64,000 bases of DNA from Chrysomallon squamiferum. Taxonomy: Eukaryota; Mollusca; Gastropoda; Neomphalida; Peltospiridae. Position numbers and translations under genes: made by a program. The notes below the pieces were generated by a model. The model made no database searches. It was not told where the DNA came from and worked only from the letters and a program-made list of their open reading frames with translations. Numbering within the stretch: the stretch's first letter is position 1; each line of letters starts with the position of its first letter. Positions 1 to 12,750 of the stretch are shown here, piece after piece. The stretch lies in the NCBI GenBank assembly GCA_012295275.1, contig CM022672.1, positions 24,141,930-24,205,929 of the forward strand. The letters are read 5' to 3'.

Positions 1-560
1 TATTTGTTTTTGCTTACAACAAAACTTCTACAGTTGAGAAATCAGTCAGTGGTTTCAAGGCATGTCGACTTTGGCCTTTTAATGACGGCATCTTTATGGA
101 TAATTGCAGCTGTATCCTCGTTCTACCATCCCATCTGTCACCTCAGTCCTGGCTCAGTTACGCCAGCCCGTCAAGGCAGTAAAACCTACTAGAAAATGTA
201 AAACAAAAAAGGCGGAAAATCTGACATCCTCACCATATAAAAAAAATTTGGAAGAAAAAGAAAATGCGAAAGGCAAGGGAAAGAATAAAAGCAAGAATGA
301 ACAGATCAAATTTTCTACCGAAGACCAAAGCTCTGATGAGGAAGGGTGGCCGTGTTTAGTATGTGGTGAACCTTTTAGTATACAACAAACACAGAAAAGT
401 CGACCCAGTGTCTAACTTGTCAACATTGGGCCCACGAAGCATGTACAACAGCAGAACGCATTTACATTTGTCAAAACTATGACTGTGATGACGATGAAGA
501 CGAGGAAAAAAGAATATTATGGCCTTATCTGGACTTGTTCAACTTCCCTGGTTTATTGTT
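1..560 (+). pseudogene. Degenerate pogo/Tigger-like DDE transposase, C-terminal relic
   Basis: A broken transposase tail is read across three frames. Frame 3 (from base 3) gives TVEKSVSGFKACRLWPFND followed by GIF, the signature Gly-Phe-x-x-x-x-x-x-Pro-Phe-Asn block seen near the end of pogo/Tigger/jerky-type DDE transposases. Frame 2 (from about 125 to 400) gives the usual Lys/Glu-rich linker (KNLEEKENAKGKGK) and then WPCLVCGEPF. After another shift near 395 a third frame gives CLTCQHWAHEACT and YICQNYD, the Cys/His-rich C-terminal finger common in these elements. At least two frameshifts mean it is dead. The upstream catalytic DDE domain lies outside the window. Confidence 0.75.
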
Positions 561-1659
561 ATTTGAAGGGTTATTTTGTATCTGTTGCTACATCTATAAC
601 TGAATAATTAAGTTTTCATATGAAAAGTAGTTTTAATTTATGACGGAGTATTAATAAGTTCACTCATTAAAAGTGCACATGGGGTAAAATTCCCCATCGT
701 ATGCCTTTTTCCCCAGCTCTGGGGTAAAAGGTTCCATTACAAGACATTATTATTTAATAAACATGCCTGTTTTATTATATTGTTTTAATATCACGAATAT
801 ACAAATTCGACTCCTCTGTGCATAAATTATATTTATTGCTCAAAATGTGGTATGAAATATATTATTTTTCATTAAGGTTGGCATTACACCCAACTATACT
901 CCATATATTTCTGTTTTTTAATTTAAAAATGTGGCTTTAATATAATGGTTTATTTGTTATTTATATGTTTTATTCCCATATTTCGTTTCGTGTTTAGTTG
1001 TTAATATTTCAATCAGAATTTAGCTTGGACTTTATTGGTTATTATTTATATTCCATTTCAAATCATTATTATTTTTTAAGACGAAAACTAAAAAACTAAA
1101 TGAAAATATTTCCAGAAACTACTACTAAAGTTATAGGCGGTTAATTATATTTAGACAGAAGGTTTAATCTACTGAAGTATCAATAGAATAAAATTAAACA
1201 TAAAATTTCAGTATTTGATCATATAAACTTATATAAGGCCTTAATGGTTTGTTTGCGATTCATAAGGCCAAATCGGATAAGTCGTTGGTCGACAGATTTT
1301 GATAATATTTGGCACATAAATATTTTGAAGTCAAATACATTTACAGTAAGAAGTATTTGTTTTGGAAGTCAAAGATACACAGCCTTTTATTAATGTGTAG
1401 ATGTGTTTTTGAAGGTGTGTTTTGTCGGAAAACAAAAAATATTTAGGATAAAAAAAAAAAATATATATTATTTAGTGTACTAATTCACTAAAAAGATGTT
1501 TACACCGAACATTTAAAAACGGACAAAGTAGTTATGGAGGTTGTTTGCGACAGCTGAATATAAGCACCAGCACGGACTTGTACTGTCAAAGTATGACTCG
1601 ACATTAGCAAAATAGTGATATTTCAGGAGGAGAAAAAAATACAAAACAGAAAGACAGTA
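561..1659. other. Gene-free stretch, possible transposon 3' end
   Basis: No open frame of interest. A short self-complementary element around 680-735 (ggggtaaaattcccc, then ccccagctctgggg) follows the transposase relic and may be its 3' terminal region. The rest is AT-rich and unremarkable. Homology to the second duplication unit starts near 1523. Confidence 0.35.

Positions 1660-1722
<63 letters not shown>
1660..1722. repeat. (AAT)n microsatellite
   Basis: Near-perfect AAT triplets followed by a degraded AAC-rich tail to about 1760. The same array follows the same unique sequence in the second unit (20588-20660). Confidence 0.95.
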
Positions 1723-1724
<2 letters not shown>

Positions 1725-1866
1725 TAACAATAAAGGCAACAACAACACTAACAACAACAATTAAATTATAATAATAATAAGCATCATCAACAAATTAAAT
1801 TTTACAAGAGAGATCTATATCAAAACGATTTTTGAAATGTTTCTTTTATTGAGTCTGAGAATGTAT

Positions 1867-2812
1867 TCATGAGCAGCCTTCACTTCCTGGAACATTGTAG
1901 CCATATTGGTTGCATTCAAATCCAAACTTATTAGCCAACATACAGGAAATTCGTGTTTTCGGTTTGATTCCAACACATCTAAAATAAAATAAATTGTAGT
2001 TAAAGTTATTATCTCTTTTGTACTGTTTATGACAGTGTTATAACGTATACAAAATTTAAATAGTAATAATCATAATAATAATAATAATAATAATAATAGA
2101 CAACATTTCGCTAGACATTAGGATTATTTGTATTTTGTAAATCCTTATGTTAAAACGAGTAAATAATAAATAATACTAGCAACCAAGTAATGGTAGTTTT
2201 TGTAGTGATTGTAGCACTAGTAGGCAAGTGATGCTGGTAGTAAAATTAGTAATTGTTGTAATATTGTAGTAGCAGCAGTAAAAGTAGTAAAAATTAATTA
2301 CCTGCAGAAGTCGGAAAGACCATCTCCGTTTTTGTCATCCATGAAGAAAGTACCATTGTATCCCGGATCTGTTCCCAATCTGCCGCCTGAGGGCGGATTG
2401 TAATTGTATTCACTCTCACCTTGAGTTCCTGCCAGAGCGCACGACAACCATTTTACCTTACCACTACCAACAAATCTGAAAATTACATAGACCTAAAGAT
2501 AGATAAATACACAGGAAGCGCACCCAACACATAGTTTAATATTTTTGTCTGTTAAATATTTCAATGTATAGATAGCATACGACGCATAGTTTAATATTTT
2601 TATCAGTGTATACAACAAATTATTATGGCCTATAGTTTATTGTCAATAAAATACCTGCAGTAATCGTTGTCAACTCCCTGGCCTTGAACATCTGTCCATC
2701 CTCGATACAGGTATCTATGTCCCAAATCTTTAATGTCAGTTCGTCTTGGGTAGGTTTTAGCACCAGCACCAATCAAAACCATCGCAAAGAAGCAGAGCGC
2801 TTTGGGCGTCAT
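1867..2812 (-). CDS. Secreted Cys-rich FG-GAP/VCBS-like protein, copy A
   Basis: Three coding exons on the minus strand: 2655-2812, 2302-2475 and 1867-1978, all with GT/AG borders and phase-2 junctions, giving 147 aa. The start is the ATG at 2812, followed by a hydrophobic signal peptide (TPKALCFFAMVLIGAGA) and then PRRTDI. Module 1 reads GQGVDNDYCR, then FVG and WLSCALAGTQG. Module 2 reads DKNGDGLSDFCR, then CVG and ISCMLA with a further FGFEC. The D-x-N-G-D-G-x-x-D loop resembles the calcium-binding loop of FG-GAP/VCBS repeats. The protein is probably secreted; its function is unknown. A TTTATT at 1845-1850 gives an AATAAA signal 17 nt after the stop. Paralogues lie at 5485-6531 and 21983-23447. 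Copy A has no counterpart in the second duplication unit. Confidence 0.8.
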
Positions 2813-4163
2813 CTTCTGTTTTCTGGTAATCAAACATTTGCACTGATTATTGAATACATCATCATAGCCGAGGTATGATTTATTAGTCTGATTATAATAA
2901 ACACTAAAAACAGAATGCAAATTATAAAAAGTATGGGATATATGGTCTGTTGTACGTCTTGCTCTTGTATATATACTATTATGACCATTATAAAGAATAT
3001 AATACGTTAGAGTCATTCATTGAGAGTTTATTAGTAATATTAGTAATTTAGCATGCATAAACTCAGTTGCCTAACCTGTGTTTCACAGTCCCTTCTTTTT
3101 AACTATTTTCTTTCATATTTTTCAGCAATATATAACTTTCAAGTATTAGAAAATTAAAATGTGCACTCACCTCAAGCACTTGCGAAATAATAATGTTGAA
3201 ATATTGCTGGTGTATTTTCCAGTCGTTATTTCAGCGAATTGGTAACAAATAGAAAATTACACTTATCATCAGTAACACAATCCTCCAATCAGATAATGCC
3301 GTTCAATTTATTGATTGAGAATAACTATGAATATCTTATTGTTGTAACTGCATATTAATGTAAAACTATATGTTATGTGATGTAAATGTGTTATGCGATG
3401 GAAAGATATAATTAAGAAATGGATAACTTTGTATTCTGTAATAAAATAGAATATATCCGTTATTTTTTTTTTTAATTTTGATTCACTATTGAAATTATTA
3501 GAACTACTGTCATGTATCTTTTAATCACACTTTCTGAATTCTTTGAAAAAAAAAATTAGTTAACGGCTGTTGCATAAACCTTAAATTATTTTTTTTTAGG
3601 AAGAAAGTATATATATAATTTCCCAGCATGATTCAGTTGTATTCAGTATAATGGTGGTTTTTAATTTTCTTTCCATTGTTGAGTTATAAATTAATAAAAT
3701 GATATTAACATCTGTTGTCTATAAACATTACGTATAAATGAAGAATAACATATTTTTTCTTTTAATGTTAATTTACCACTGTAATACTCATTCAATTCAG
3801 TCTGATATTAAATTTTATTTTCTTCAGTATCCAGCAGTTTTTACAGCTATTAATCACACTGTGTAATGTTCGTCTTCCAATGTTTATTTGATAATGATAA
3901 TAACTGAACTGATAATATAAGTGTTTGTTGAATAAGTAACAGCTACCTAGGGTTTAAATACATGCAAATTAAAATGACGATAACAAACTAAGCGGAATTA
4001 CATTAAAAGTTCGCCTGTGAAAAACAAAATTAAAAACTTAGATTTGAACGTAAAAATTCATATTGTCTTAGAATATTTATTTATTTATTTATTTATTTAT
4101 TTATTAAATTATTATTTTTGTTTCTGTGCAGTTAATTAATGTGTCCGATTTTGAAAGCTAAAT

Positions 4164-4207
<44 letters not shown>

Positions 4208-5484
4208 AAATTTGATTTTAAAGAACATTATAAATTATTGGTGAAAAAAAACAAATACTGTTGACTCTTTACGGTCTACGGCTTTGTTGTTGTTGTTGTT
4301 GTTGTTTTTATGGCCAATGTCTTAAATAAAATTCTACAATGGTGTCATACCCACCATTCCTGGAATCCTGAATCCGACCCTGCTAGAATCTTTATTTATT
4401 TCAGTGTTTGTCTCCATTAATATTACACTGATTTCTTCAATAATTTATAATTTTATTAATTCGAATTACAATTAAGTCTAACAATTATCTTTTACAGAAA
4501 AGAAAGAACGTGTTTTATGTAAAGTTTTAAATATGTTTCTTCTGTCATTATTACCTTCATTGAAAACTAATAATAGTTGGTGGTGAGCTTCGTAAAGCAT
4601 TTTTTTAATTATGTCTCAAACCATTATTTGCTATGTAATGGTTAACGCTTTTATAACAAAATAGTTTGTTATGTGAATTCTTAAGCATAGAGATCATACT
4701 TGGAATATTTCACTTTATAACTGGGAATGCCATGTTTTTATACTTTAGGCAAAGTGAACTGTAAGTATCTGGGATAAACCTTATATTAAAAGAATTTGAC
4801 TTAGCCTTATTATAATTTTGTTATAATAATTACAGAGAGTTAGTAGTTTTATGTTAAAGGATCTGAATTTAATTAAAGCTGGCTGTGTCAAAAAGATTTT
4901 GTTTGATATCCATTATGCTTAGGAGATGAGTCTTCACTTTATTTTCAGGACCTTTATTTTAATTATATATACTCCACTGCAGGTGTTCTGTTAAACGAAA
5001 ACAGTGTATGTATACATACTGAGTGTGCGTATGTATGTGTGTATGTATACTGATAGAAACGTCAGTATATTTCTTTATTTGAAATACGATCGATGTCTGA
5101 ATAATGCTTTAATTAACACACCAAAATATAAAATAAGAATCCAAAATAATGTGCTGTGAATCTATTATGCATGTATATAAGTATATATGTATCTATAATA
5201 AGTGTGTGTGCGTAGGGTGTGCATGCGTGCTTGCTTGTTTATTTTATGTATGCATGTTCCTGTCTACATACATATGTACATTTGTCTGTCTATGCATCTG
5301 TGTGTGTATATAAGCATATTTCATAAATGTACGTTTTGAAGTTCTCCAAAAATAAACAAAACTGGAAGACAAGAAATTCAGTCAAAACGACTTCATTCGT
5401 TTATAAAATTAAAAATAAAAAGAAACATATGATTTGAATATCTTTATTTATAATGTTTTTACTTTCAGCAACAGATATATTTGT
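2813..5484. other. Intergenic region with microsatellites
   Basis: No gene is supported. It contains TTTA repeats (about 4076-4105), a TA repeat (4166-4204) and a TTG run (4284-4306). Sequence from about 3590 to 4160 is shared with 21240-21700 in unit 2. The open frame antisense to 2684-2878 overlaps copy A and is a shadow. Confidence 0.7.
5069..5167 (+). repeat. Direct repeat flanking secreted-protein copy B (downstream side)
   Basis: About 99 bp beginning atttctttatttgaaata and ending gctgtgaatctatta. It recurs in the same orientation at 7302-7386 with small indels. The two copies bracket the copy B gene. Confidence 0.85.
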
Positions 5485-6531
5485 TTAAGATCTGTCACAA
5501 CCAGTAGCTCCAGGAACCGTGTAACCGTACTGATCACAATCAAATCCAAACCTATCTGCCAGCATGCACGAGATTTTAGTGTCAGGTCGGATTCCAATAC
5601 ATCTGAAAAGAAAAAACACAAACATATGAAAAACTCAAAACTGAAAGGAATTTCTGTGAAGCATCCATTTCATTTTTCAATTACATTTAGTTAATTTTGT
5701 CTTAAAGTTACATCCGGCCTTGCCTTTACGTTAATTGTATAAGATAATTGCACGCATATGCGTACTTATATAAATGCATAAATACACACATATATATACG
5801 TACATATTTAGATACATCGTTTAAAATATTAAATCAGGTGTCAAATATTAATGAATGTATTACCTACAAAAGTCATCCTTTCCATCCTTATTTTCATCTG
5901 CCATATATGCAGAACCATTGTACCCGGGGTCCAACCATTCCAGACCTCCATTTGGTGGGTTGTAATTGTACTGACTCTTACCCTGGGTTCCAGCCAGTGC
6001 GCACGATAACCATTTGTTTCCATTCTTTGTTTCTGGACCAACAAATCTAAATGAAAAACGCTATCGATAAACCGTTAGTTTATGTTTTTATTTATTTATT
6101 TATTTATTTATTTATATGGTGTGTTTATTAATTATAAATCTATATTAAATGACAATATCAAATATATGTTTGTATGTTTGTATTTAACAACAAACACCGA
6201 GGCTAAGAAAGAGAGACATTTTTGTTTTTAAACTTTTTAAGGCGTGTTATATATATATATGTATTGTATGTGTGTGTTTATGTATGTCTCTATGTCTGTT
6301 TTAACGCTTTCAAAATGTATTTATACATCTGAGATGTCTCACCAAATCTATAAATTTATTTTCAGAAAAACAGTAACACTACCTGCAGTAGTCGTTTTTC
6401 ACGCCCTGTCCTTGAACATCCACCCAGCCCCAAAACATATTTCTGTATCCTAAATCCGTTATGTCTGTCCGTCTTGGTTTAACAGTAGCATTGGCAATGG
6501 CCACCAAACAAAGAATTACTATTTTTTGCAT
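5485..6531 (-). CDS. Secreted Cys-rich FG-GAP/VCBS-like protein, copy B
   Basis: Exons 6383-6531, 5864-6046 and 5485-5602 on the minus strand, same phases as copy A, 149 aa. The ATG at 6531 opens a signal peptide (MQKIVILCLVAIANA). Exon 1 ends VQGQGVKNDYCR. Exon 2 runs from FVGPE through WLSCALAGTQG, NYNPPNGG and DENKDGKDDFCR. Exon 3 has ISCMLADRFGFDC and QYGYTVPG and ends with a Cys-containing tail. The second acidic loop has lost one glycine (NKDG instead of NGDG). An AATAAA lies 27-32 nt past the stop (TTTATT at 5453-5458). By position it is the counterpart of the copy at 21983-23447. No broken codon or splice site is seen, so it is probably functional. Confidence 0.82.
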
Positions 6532-6649
6532 CCTTTTTGGTTGTATTGTCTACGAAATAAAATAATGTCATTCGATTATTGTTTTAAAGTAATTATAATT
6601 ATTGTGTAGCAAATATTAAAACTTCAAATCTGTGAAGATAATAATGATA

Positions 6650-6680
<31 letters not shown>

Positions 6681-6748
6681 TATTATATATTATTAATTTT
6701 GTTAAATAGCCAGTGTATAAAATTAGTTTATTTTGTTTGTAATTGAAA

Positions 6749-6819
<71 letters not shown>

Positions 6820-6820
6820 T
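6650..6820. repeat. (TTA)n microsatellites, two blocks
   Basis: Blocks at about 6650-6685 and 6751-6820. The block creates an artefactual poly-Asn open frame on the minus strand. Confidence 0.95.
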
Positions 6821-7301
6821 ATATCTACTAAAAACCAAAGGGAAAGCAATAAATAAAATTGACGTTATTTAAATATATTATTTACTGTTGAAATAAATAG
6901 CTTCTAAAATTTTATTTTGCTTTCTTTATTTGTTTTGTTTCTTTTTAAGACATTTATACATTCTGTTTAATGACAGTACTTAGTATCTCAAGAAAAGAAA
7001 TCTAATAATTAAAGGAGAAAAAAAAATCACGTTACCTCTGTCTTTATCTCCAGACAAATAACAGCCACAGATTTGACAAAACTGGAATCTAAATACCGGT
7101 GTCACACTATACTTTAATTCAGCAGCCAATAACAACGCAGTACATTTTTTTTCTTCTAAATTTTGCTTGGTTGGTTGGCTTCTGTCAATGAAAGAAACAG
7201 TGAACCATGTTAGAAATATTGAAAACGCAGAACAAATTATTTATGTATGAAATTCATGAAATCTCAGCATTAATATTATATTTTTTTTTATCTTTTAGTA
7301 G

Positions 7302-7386
7302 ATTTCTTTATTTGAAATATGGTCGATAATGCTTTAATTATCCCATGTAAAATAAGAATCCAAAATAATATGCTGTGAATCTATTA
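7302..7386 (+). repeat. Direct repeat flanking secreted-protein copy B (upstream side)
   Basis: Direct-repeat partner of 5069-5167, same orientation, about 85 bp. It lacks a short insertion present in the other copy. Confidence 0.85.
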
Positions 7387-7780
7387 AAGTGTATTGTATT
7401 TTTCTACGTTTCCACAGTGATATGAAATAAAGCAGTAGCAGTATAACAATGAATTACATACGTCTGGTGATTATAAATTTGTGGGTGATGAACTTATTAT
7501 TGTCATTATTACTTTATAAGAAGATAATAACATTGACAGTTGATATTGTTTGTGGTTTCGCAATTTGATAATTTTCTGCTGTGAGAACGAATAATAAAAT
7601 CTGAATAATCTCAAAAAATAAAGTATTTAAGGAAACACTGACATAAAAAAAGTTGGTTATCTCTTTCTGTATTTTTCATATTTTCGTGAACTTATCTTGT
7701 CAAAAATATTTGAACAGTAGTCTACATGAAGCACTCTAAAAAGTAGGATGTTGAATAAATAAATCTTATTTCTTAATTAT

Positions 7781-7888
7781 TAAAAATATTGCAATTGCTT
7801 TTGTCATTTCTATTGCTGACATGTGTGAATTTACGTATATACACACACGTCAGCAATAGAAATGACAAAAGTATTTGCAATATTTTTA
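7781..7888. repeat. Foldback/hairpin element (MITE-like)
   Basis: Arms 7781-7827 and 7842-7888 are inverted complements with about three mismatches over 47 bp and a 14-base loop (arm core ttgtcatttctattgctgac). Such a clean hairpin suggests a small foldback transposon or a recent inverted duplication. No terminal duplication was identified. Confidence 0.85.
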
Positions 7889-8447
7889 TATTCAATCTAA
7901 GATCGCGCACTAAAGAGAAATTATTATTAGTTCTAGATCCAACTAATATGATTATTTATGAAAGTACATCAGATTTACTTTTCAAATCATGGCTTTGTTT
8001 GGGGCTTTTAACAATTCATAATCATCAGAAAACGCCCTTGTAATATGTTATTCTTGCTTTATGAGTCTTACACACACACACACACACACTCACATTACAA
8101 ATATTCTCCAAGATTTTTCAAGATATACAATGTCTGATACGTTTGCAAATTATATTCTGCATGTTTTTCATCGTTTATATTTTATTTTTATTTATTTAGT
8201 TTTTAGTTTTTAGTTTTATATATATTTTTTTTTTCGCTCAGTAATAACCACCATTGTTATACTCCTATATATATTCGATTACATACAATTGAAAACGACA
8301 GAAAGACAGTTCTGAATGTAATACTATACGATTAAACTAAGATTATATAGATAAACTATTTCCACGTTTCAGTCTGATGAAAGAAAACTGATCTCTTTTA
8401 TACTTCTTTGCAGCGGGCCGTTCATTAAATTATATGATTGTATTTTT

Positions 8448-8450
<3 letters not shown>

Positions 8451-8531
<81 letters not shown>
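8451..8531. repeat. (TC)n microsatellite
   Basis: About 40 uninterrupted TC dinucleotides. The homologous place in unit 2 (24431-24458) has about 14. Confidence 0.97.
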
Positions 8532-8535
<4 letters not shown>

Positions 8536-9922
8536 GATTAGTTATTAATTTTAAATTCATTTATAAATAATTTAACCCGGAGGCGTAGGAATAACTGACA
8601 GAAAAACTCCCGACTGGGTAATATGTAAAGGTATTATGAAGCGTTATTTCAATAATAATAATTTAATAAATCTTGCATGCTGTTAGCATTTATCGTAGGT
8701 CGACAAAATGTAAATGGAATAAAAAGGGAATAAAAAAAAGTAACTATTTTAAATAGTCCATTTAATTAATACTATCTGGTAAGAGATCTCTCATTTTTTA
8801 CACGCTCTGTATTAAAGGTGAGCATGTTGGTGCACTGAGCACATTTACTTGCAGATAAATTAAAGCACGTTTTCAATATCTCAAAATACTTTATTTACAA
8901 CAACGCATTTTTAAAATACATTTTTCTACTAAATGTATGTTTGTATAGGTCTACGTGCATTAATAATCTGTAATAAACCTATATATAATAAATAAAAATA
9001 CTTTTGAAAACTAGGATGGGTAAAAGTGAACAAGGTACCTATTAATAATACTAATCTAGATTCATTTTAATTTAGAATGGTAATTAAAATTAAAACATGG
9101 GCATAATTAATAAAAAAATGTATAATCTGTGTTTAAATATGTATAAAACAGAATATTTACTAATAATTCCTTTAATTCGCTAATCAGTGTCATAGAGGAC
9201 ACCAAGAATATACATATTCATATGCACCAACCATTATACACAAATAAAGAACTGACAGGCATCTTAGAGATAGGAATTTAAAAAATAATGATAATAAAAA
9301 AAAAAAAAATAATAAATTGATCAAAATTATTTCAAGATAAGAAGCAAAAATTTCAGCCACATTGTCATGATTAATATACACACAAGCTTTTAATCAAATT
9401 TATGTCATCTTTATTACTCCTATTCTGATTTTTTCATCTTCATTTATCCTACACAGATTTTTATCTTAATTTATCCTAAACAGAATTTGTCATATTTATT
9501 TATTCTATATCGATTTATGCATTCTGATTTGCCCAAGGCAAACCTCTTGTGGTTTGCAGCTATCTTGAATAATAGTTTACAATATCACAACACGTTTGTA
9601 TTTTCATTAATATACAGGAAAATATGATTTCATGTTGCTTTATTTTTGGTAATTCACCGGAATTCTGCCTAAATATAAATCTGAAAAATTTAAAATAAAT
9701 AAAATCTACATTTTTGTGTAAAAAGAAGTACTTTACATCACCAAAGGAACAAAAATCAAAAATCCTTTCGTAAATTTTTGCCCTCTTTATCTCACTGAAC
9801 ATCTCATCTAGCACTATCATTTATAATTTGTCACGCCATCTAACTGCTCACATGTGCAATAATTATTCTAAAATATAAAAGTCTATAAGTCTATTAAGTA
9901 TTATACATACATACCTACATGC

Positions 9923-9956
<34 letters not shown>

Positions 9957-9959
<3 letters not shown>

Positions 9960-10274
9960 TTAAAACCACAGTTAAGTATTATTTTATAACAAAAACAAAA
10001 AAGAAACTAAGATTAAAACAAAAACACTCAGAAATGTTATCAGTTAGATGAAAACTGACGTATTATGTTTTATACTGGTTATTCAGAAAACCTTTATACA
10101 CATTAGAAAAATTCTTATCTAAAATATGCACAAATTGTATCCAAAATATGCATAGTTTGCAGTTTATTTAGTAGGAATTGTGTAAAAGCATATTAAAACC
10201 ACAGTTAAGTATTATTTTATAACAAAAACAAAAAAGAAACTAAGATTAAAACAAAAACACTCAGAAATGTTATC
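9957..10274 (+). repeat. 85-bp direct duplication with 148-bp spacer
   Basis: Bases 9957-10041 and 10190-10274 are identical as far as I can read (core taaaaccacagttaagtatt), offset 233 bp. Perfect identity against a diverged background means the duplication is recent. The second copy directly abuts a displaced LINE fragment at 10291. Confidence 0.9.
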
Positions 10275-10290
10275 CAATTGTATTTTTTTT

Positions 10291-10367
10291 CAAATGTATA
10301 GTGATATTCATCTCCAATTGTGTTAGGATTACAAATATGACATTTTCTATTTTTTCTTCGAATATTA
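10291..10367 (-). mobile_element. Displaced 77-bp copy of LINE C-terminal sequence
   Basis: Bases 10291-10367 are identical to 10847-10923, the part of the LINE that encodes its C-terminal Cys/His finger. It lies outside the main element, so it was copied in by a later local rearrangement or template switch. Confidence 0.88.
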
Positions 10368-10760
10368 ACTATATTACTTCTAAGTTGATTTATCACTACT
10401 TTAATTAAATGACGTTAAGAATACAGACCATACTTGGAGGCAGCTTAAAATAACAATGAAGGATTACCAACAGTATTAATTATTTACATATATCAGTCAC
10501 AATTCAATTTTAGACACCAATGAATTTTGTCAAAATCTAATATTTTATAAAATAAAGGGTTTAAAAATTAAACTATGTTATTAAAGTGTTATTACAGATT
10601 TCTTTTGAATGAATCTGATGATTCACACTATTGACAAACACACCTATATCTACGAGTAAAGTTGAAATGGTCAAGTTTTATTGAATAATTAAGTCAAAAT
10701 ATATTTTTTCATTTTCATCTAATTCATTCTGGAAGGACCAATTAGATTAGTTTTAGTAAT

Positions 10761-11467
10761 TCAGTCAATGACAATGACAGTGACTTTATTCTCATAAACT
10801 GTATGATTACAGAACAGAGAAAAATGGCATATACGATCATTACATTCAAATGTATAGTGATATTCATCTCCAATTGTGTTAGGATTACAAATATGACATT
10901 TTCTATTTTTTCTTCGAATATTAGACCATCGTCTAATTGTTAAATGATCGTCCAGTTTCAATAGGAAGTTTAGTATTCAAGGTTCTAAATTTACATAAAA
11001 CAATATCATTCTTTTGAAACAGCAAAGTAAAATAGTTTTCTAATTTCAATTCGTTTTTAAAATTTTTATAATTAATACACTTTGGAGACGTTTCAATTTG
11101 ATTTTTCCATAATTTTTAATTTTCTGACTGACTTTCTTGTAGCTTTACAAGCTCCAATTAAACCAGGCCTTATTATAAGTTTTATAGGCCTTGTTATTGT
11201 ATTATATGTGGGTTTATTCCCAAATGTATTTTTAGCTGCAGTTATAAATATAGCATTTATATCAGAGACTATAGTATTTATAAATTCAGAATCAACGTCC
11301 GCTGATTTGCAATTTTGTAATATTTTAGATATTTCATTTAACAAATGCTTCTGCTTTTTAAAATTATCGCAAAATTCTTGCTTTTTATCATTACACCATT
11401 TCCTTGGGACTTCCTTAGAGCTTGGTGAAAAAACAATTACAGTATTTTCAGGCTTTATTTGATACAT
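10761..11467 (-). pseudogene. LINE ORF2 remnant: linker and C-terminal finger, reverse transcriptase deleted
   Basis: Bases 11093-11467 read as a LINE ORF2 stretch after the endonuclease (VPRKWCNDKKQEFCDNFKKQ, like the usual W-x-D-x-x-C segment). Bases 10761-10961 read as RKNRKCHICNPNTIGDEYHY and FEC, a C-x2-C-x-H-x-C finger typical of the ORF2 C-terminus in animal LINEs. Only about 130 bases separate them, where several hundred codons of reverse transcriptase would be expected. Confidence 0.65.
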
Positions 11468-11611
11468 AAAGGCCTGTAGACATCTGATAACAAAGAAGAA
11501 AATGACAATATAGAAAAGTGTTTTGTTAGGGACAAGAATTTAATATTTGCAATGCAGTAATCCACAACACTAGCGCCTTTACAAGTATATTCCCCACATA
11601 TCTATCTTCAC

Positions 11612-12230
11612 CTACTCTCCCATCCATAATAAACGTGATATTATATCTACAGAAATCAAGGAGAAAACGAACATAGTTATTTTTCTATTTATCTTTTGAT
11701 ACTCGTTTAATATTTTTAATCTCTCAAGTTCAGATACATCATCAGGGATTAAATCACTATTTTCTTTTTCTTCAGTAATGCTATAATCATTATCATCAAC
11801 TGTTCTACTGTTGAAGTCATCAATAACACAGATCGTGTTATACTTATTAACAAATGACAAATATTCATTTTCAAGCTGGTCAAAAGCATCAGATGATGAA
11901 TAACAATAATTTTCTGCTGGAATATATACAATGCCAATTAAAATATTATCTTCTGTGTGTAAAACCCCGCCTTCTATGCCTAGCCACAAAACATATTTAC
12001 ACTGATTCGGTAATATTTATATGTTTAGTAGATAATGTTTTATATATACAACTATACTCCAGATGTATGATGAGATAAAGAAACTGATTTTAGCATATAC
12101 TTTATAGTCAAGAATATTAAAGTTATCAGTGTCATGTGTTTTTGATTCAACAAAACATGTTATAATCATAATTAGTGACGATTTCAAGAAATATAGTCTC
12201 TCTGAGCTTACTTACCAAACCGCACACATT
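11612..12230 (-). pseudogene. LINE ORF2 remnant: APE-type endonuclease
   Basis: Read on the minus strand with frameshifts and stops, the region gives INVCGLVSKL near 12200, a downstream VLWLGIEGGV, IIGIVYIP-like (LIGIVYIPAEN), and NTICVIDDFNSRT near 11810. The last matches the G-D-F-N-x-R catalytic block of LINE endonucleases, with Gly replaced by Asp. Frames break at several points, so no active enzyme is encoded. Confidence 0.65.
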
Positions 12231-12750
12231 AATCTCTACTATTTTTAAAACATAACGGCTTACTTTTTTATGATTTTTGTTTGGGGGTATTTTTACTAAT
12301 TAGAGCGTTTATTGACATTTGCACAGCACTGTTTTCGCTTGGTAAGGCTTGCCCTCCTCCGTTTTGCTATTGCACTGACTGAATTGGCTTGTCTCGGTGA
12401 AGGTTTCGTTGTGTTGCTGTGATCTCTGTTGTCTTGTTCCTGTTGGCTGAGTTGTTATGTTTGTGTTACGTAAACAGCCTGCCCTCGATATACAGTTTAT
12501 CACCATTTAAGATAGCTCTTTTCCCTTGCTTTTTGCTGATTTGTAATGTGGATATAGTCATTTTCTCCTATCATTAATTTCTTCGGGAATTGTTCATGGC
12601 TTGTTTATTAGTGTTTTGGGCGCAGTTCTTCTCACTATTTCTCTGTTTTTATATAAAACGAATTTAGAAACAATAAGCCTTATATATCCGTCGAACTTCC
12701 TTCCCTGTCGATGCACTCTGTGAAAGTCGATATTATTTTCTACTTTCATT

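Larger units (their letters stand above)
6532..9956. other. Intergenic region rich in simple repeats
   Basis: No gene is supported. It holds two TTA arrays, a foldback element (7781-7888), a CA run (8071-8088) and a long TC run (8451-8531). Sequence resembling a 30-bp minisatellite (about 9413-9530) is expanded in unit 2. From about 8040 onward it aligns with 23945-26300. Open frames here are repeat-driven or antisense noise. Confidence 0.7.

Noticed and set aside
6616-6849. Poly-Asn open frame
   Set aside because: Generated by the TTA microsatellite. The same reason excludes frames at 37976-38179, 61683-61868, 17564-17822, 23924-24139 and 61084-61317.
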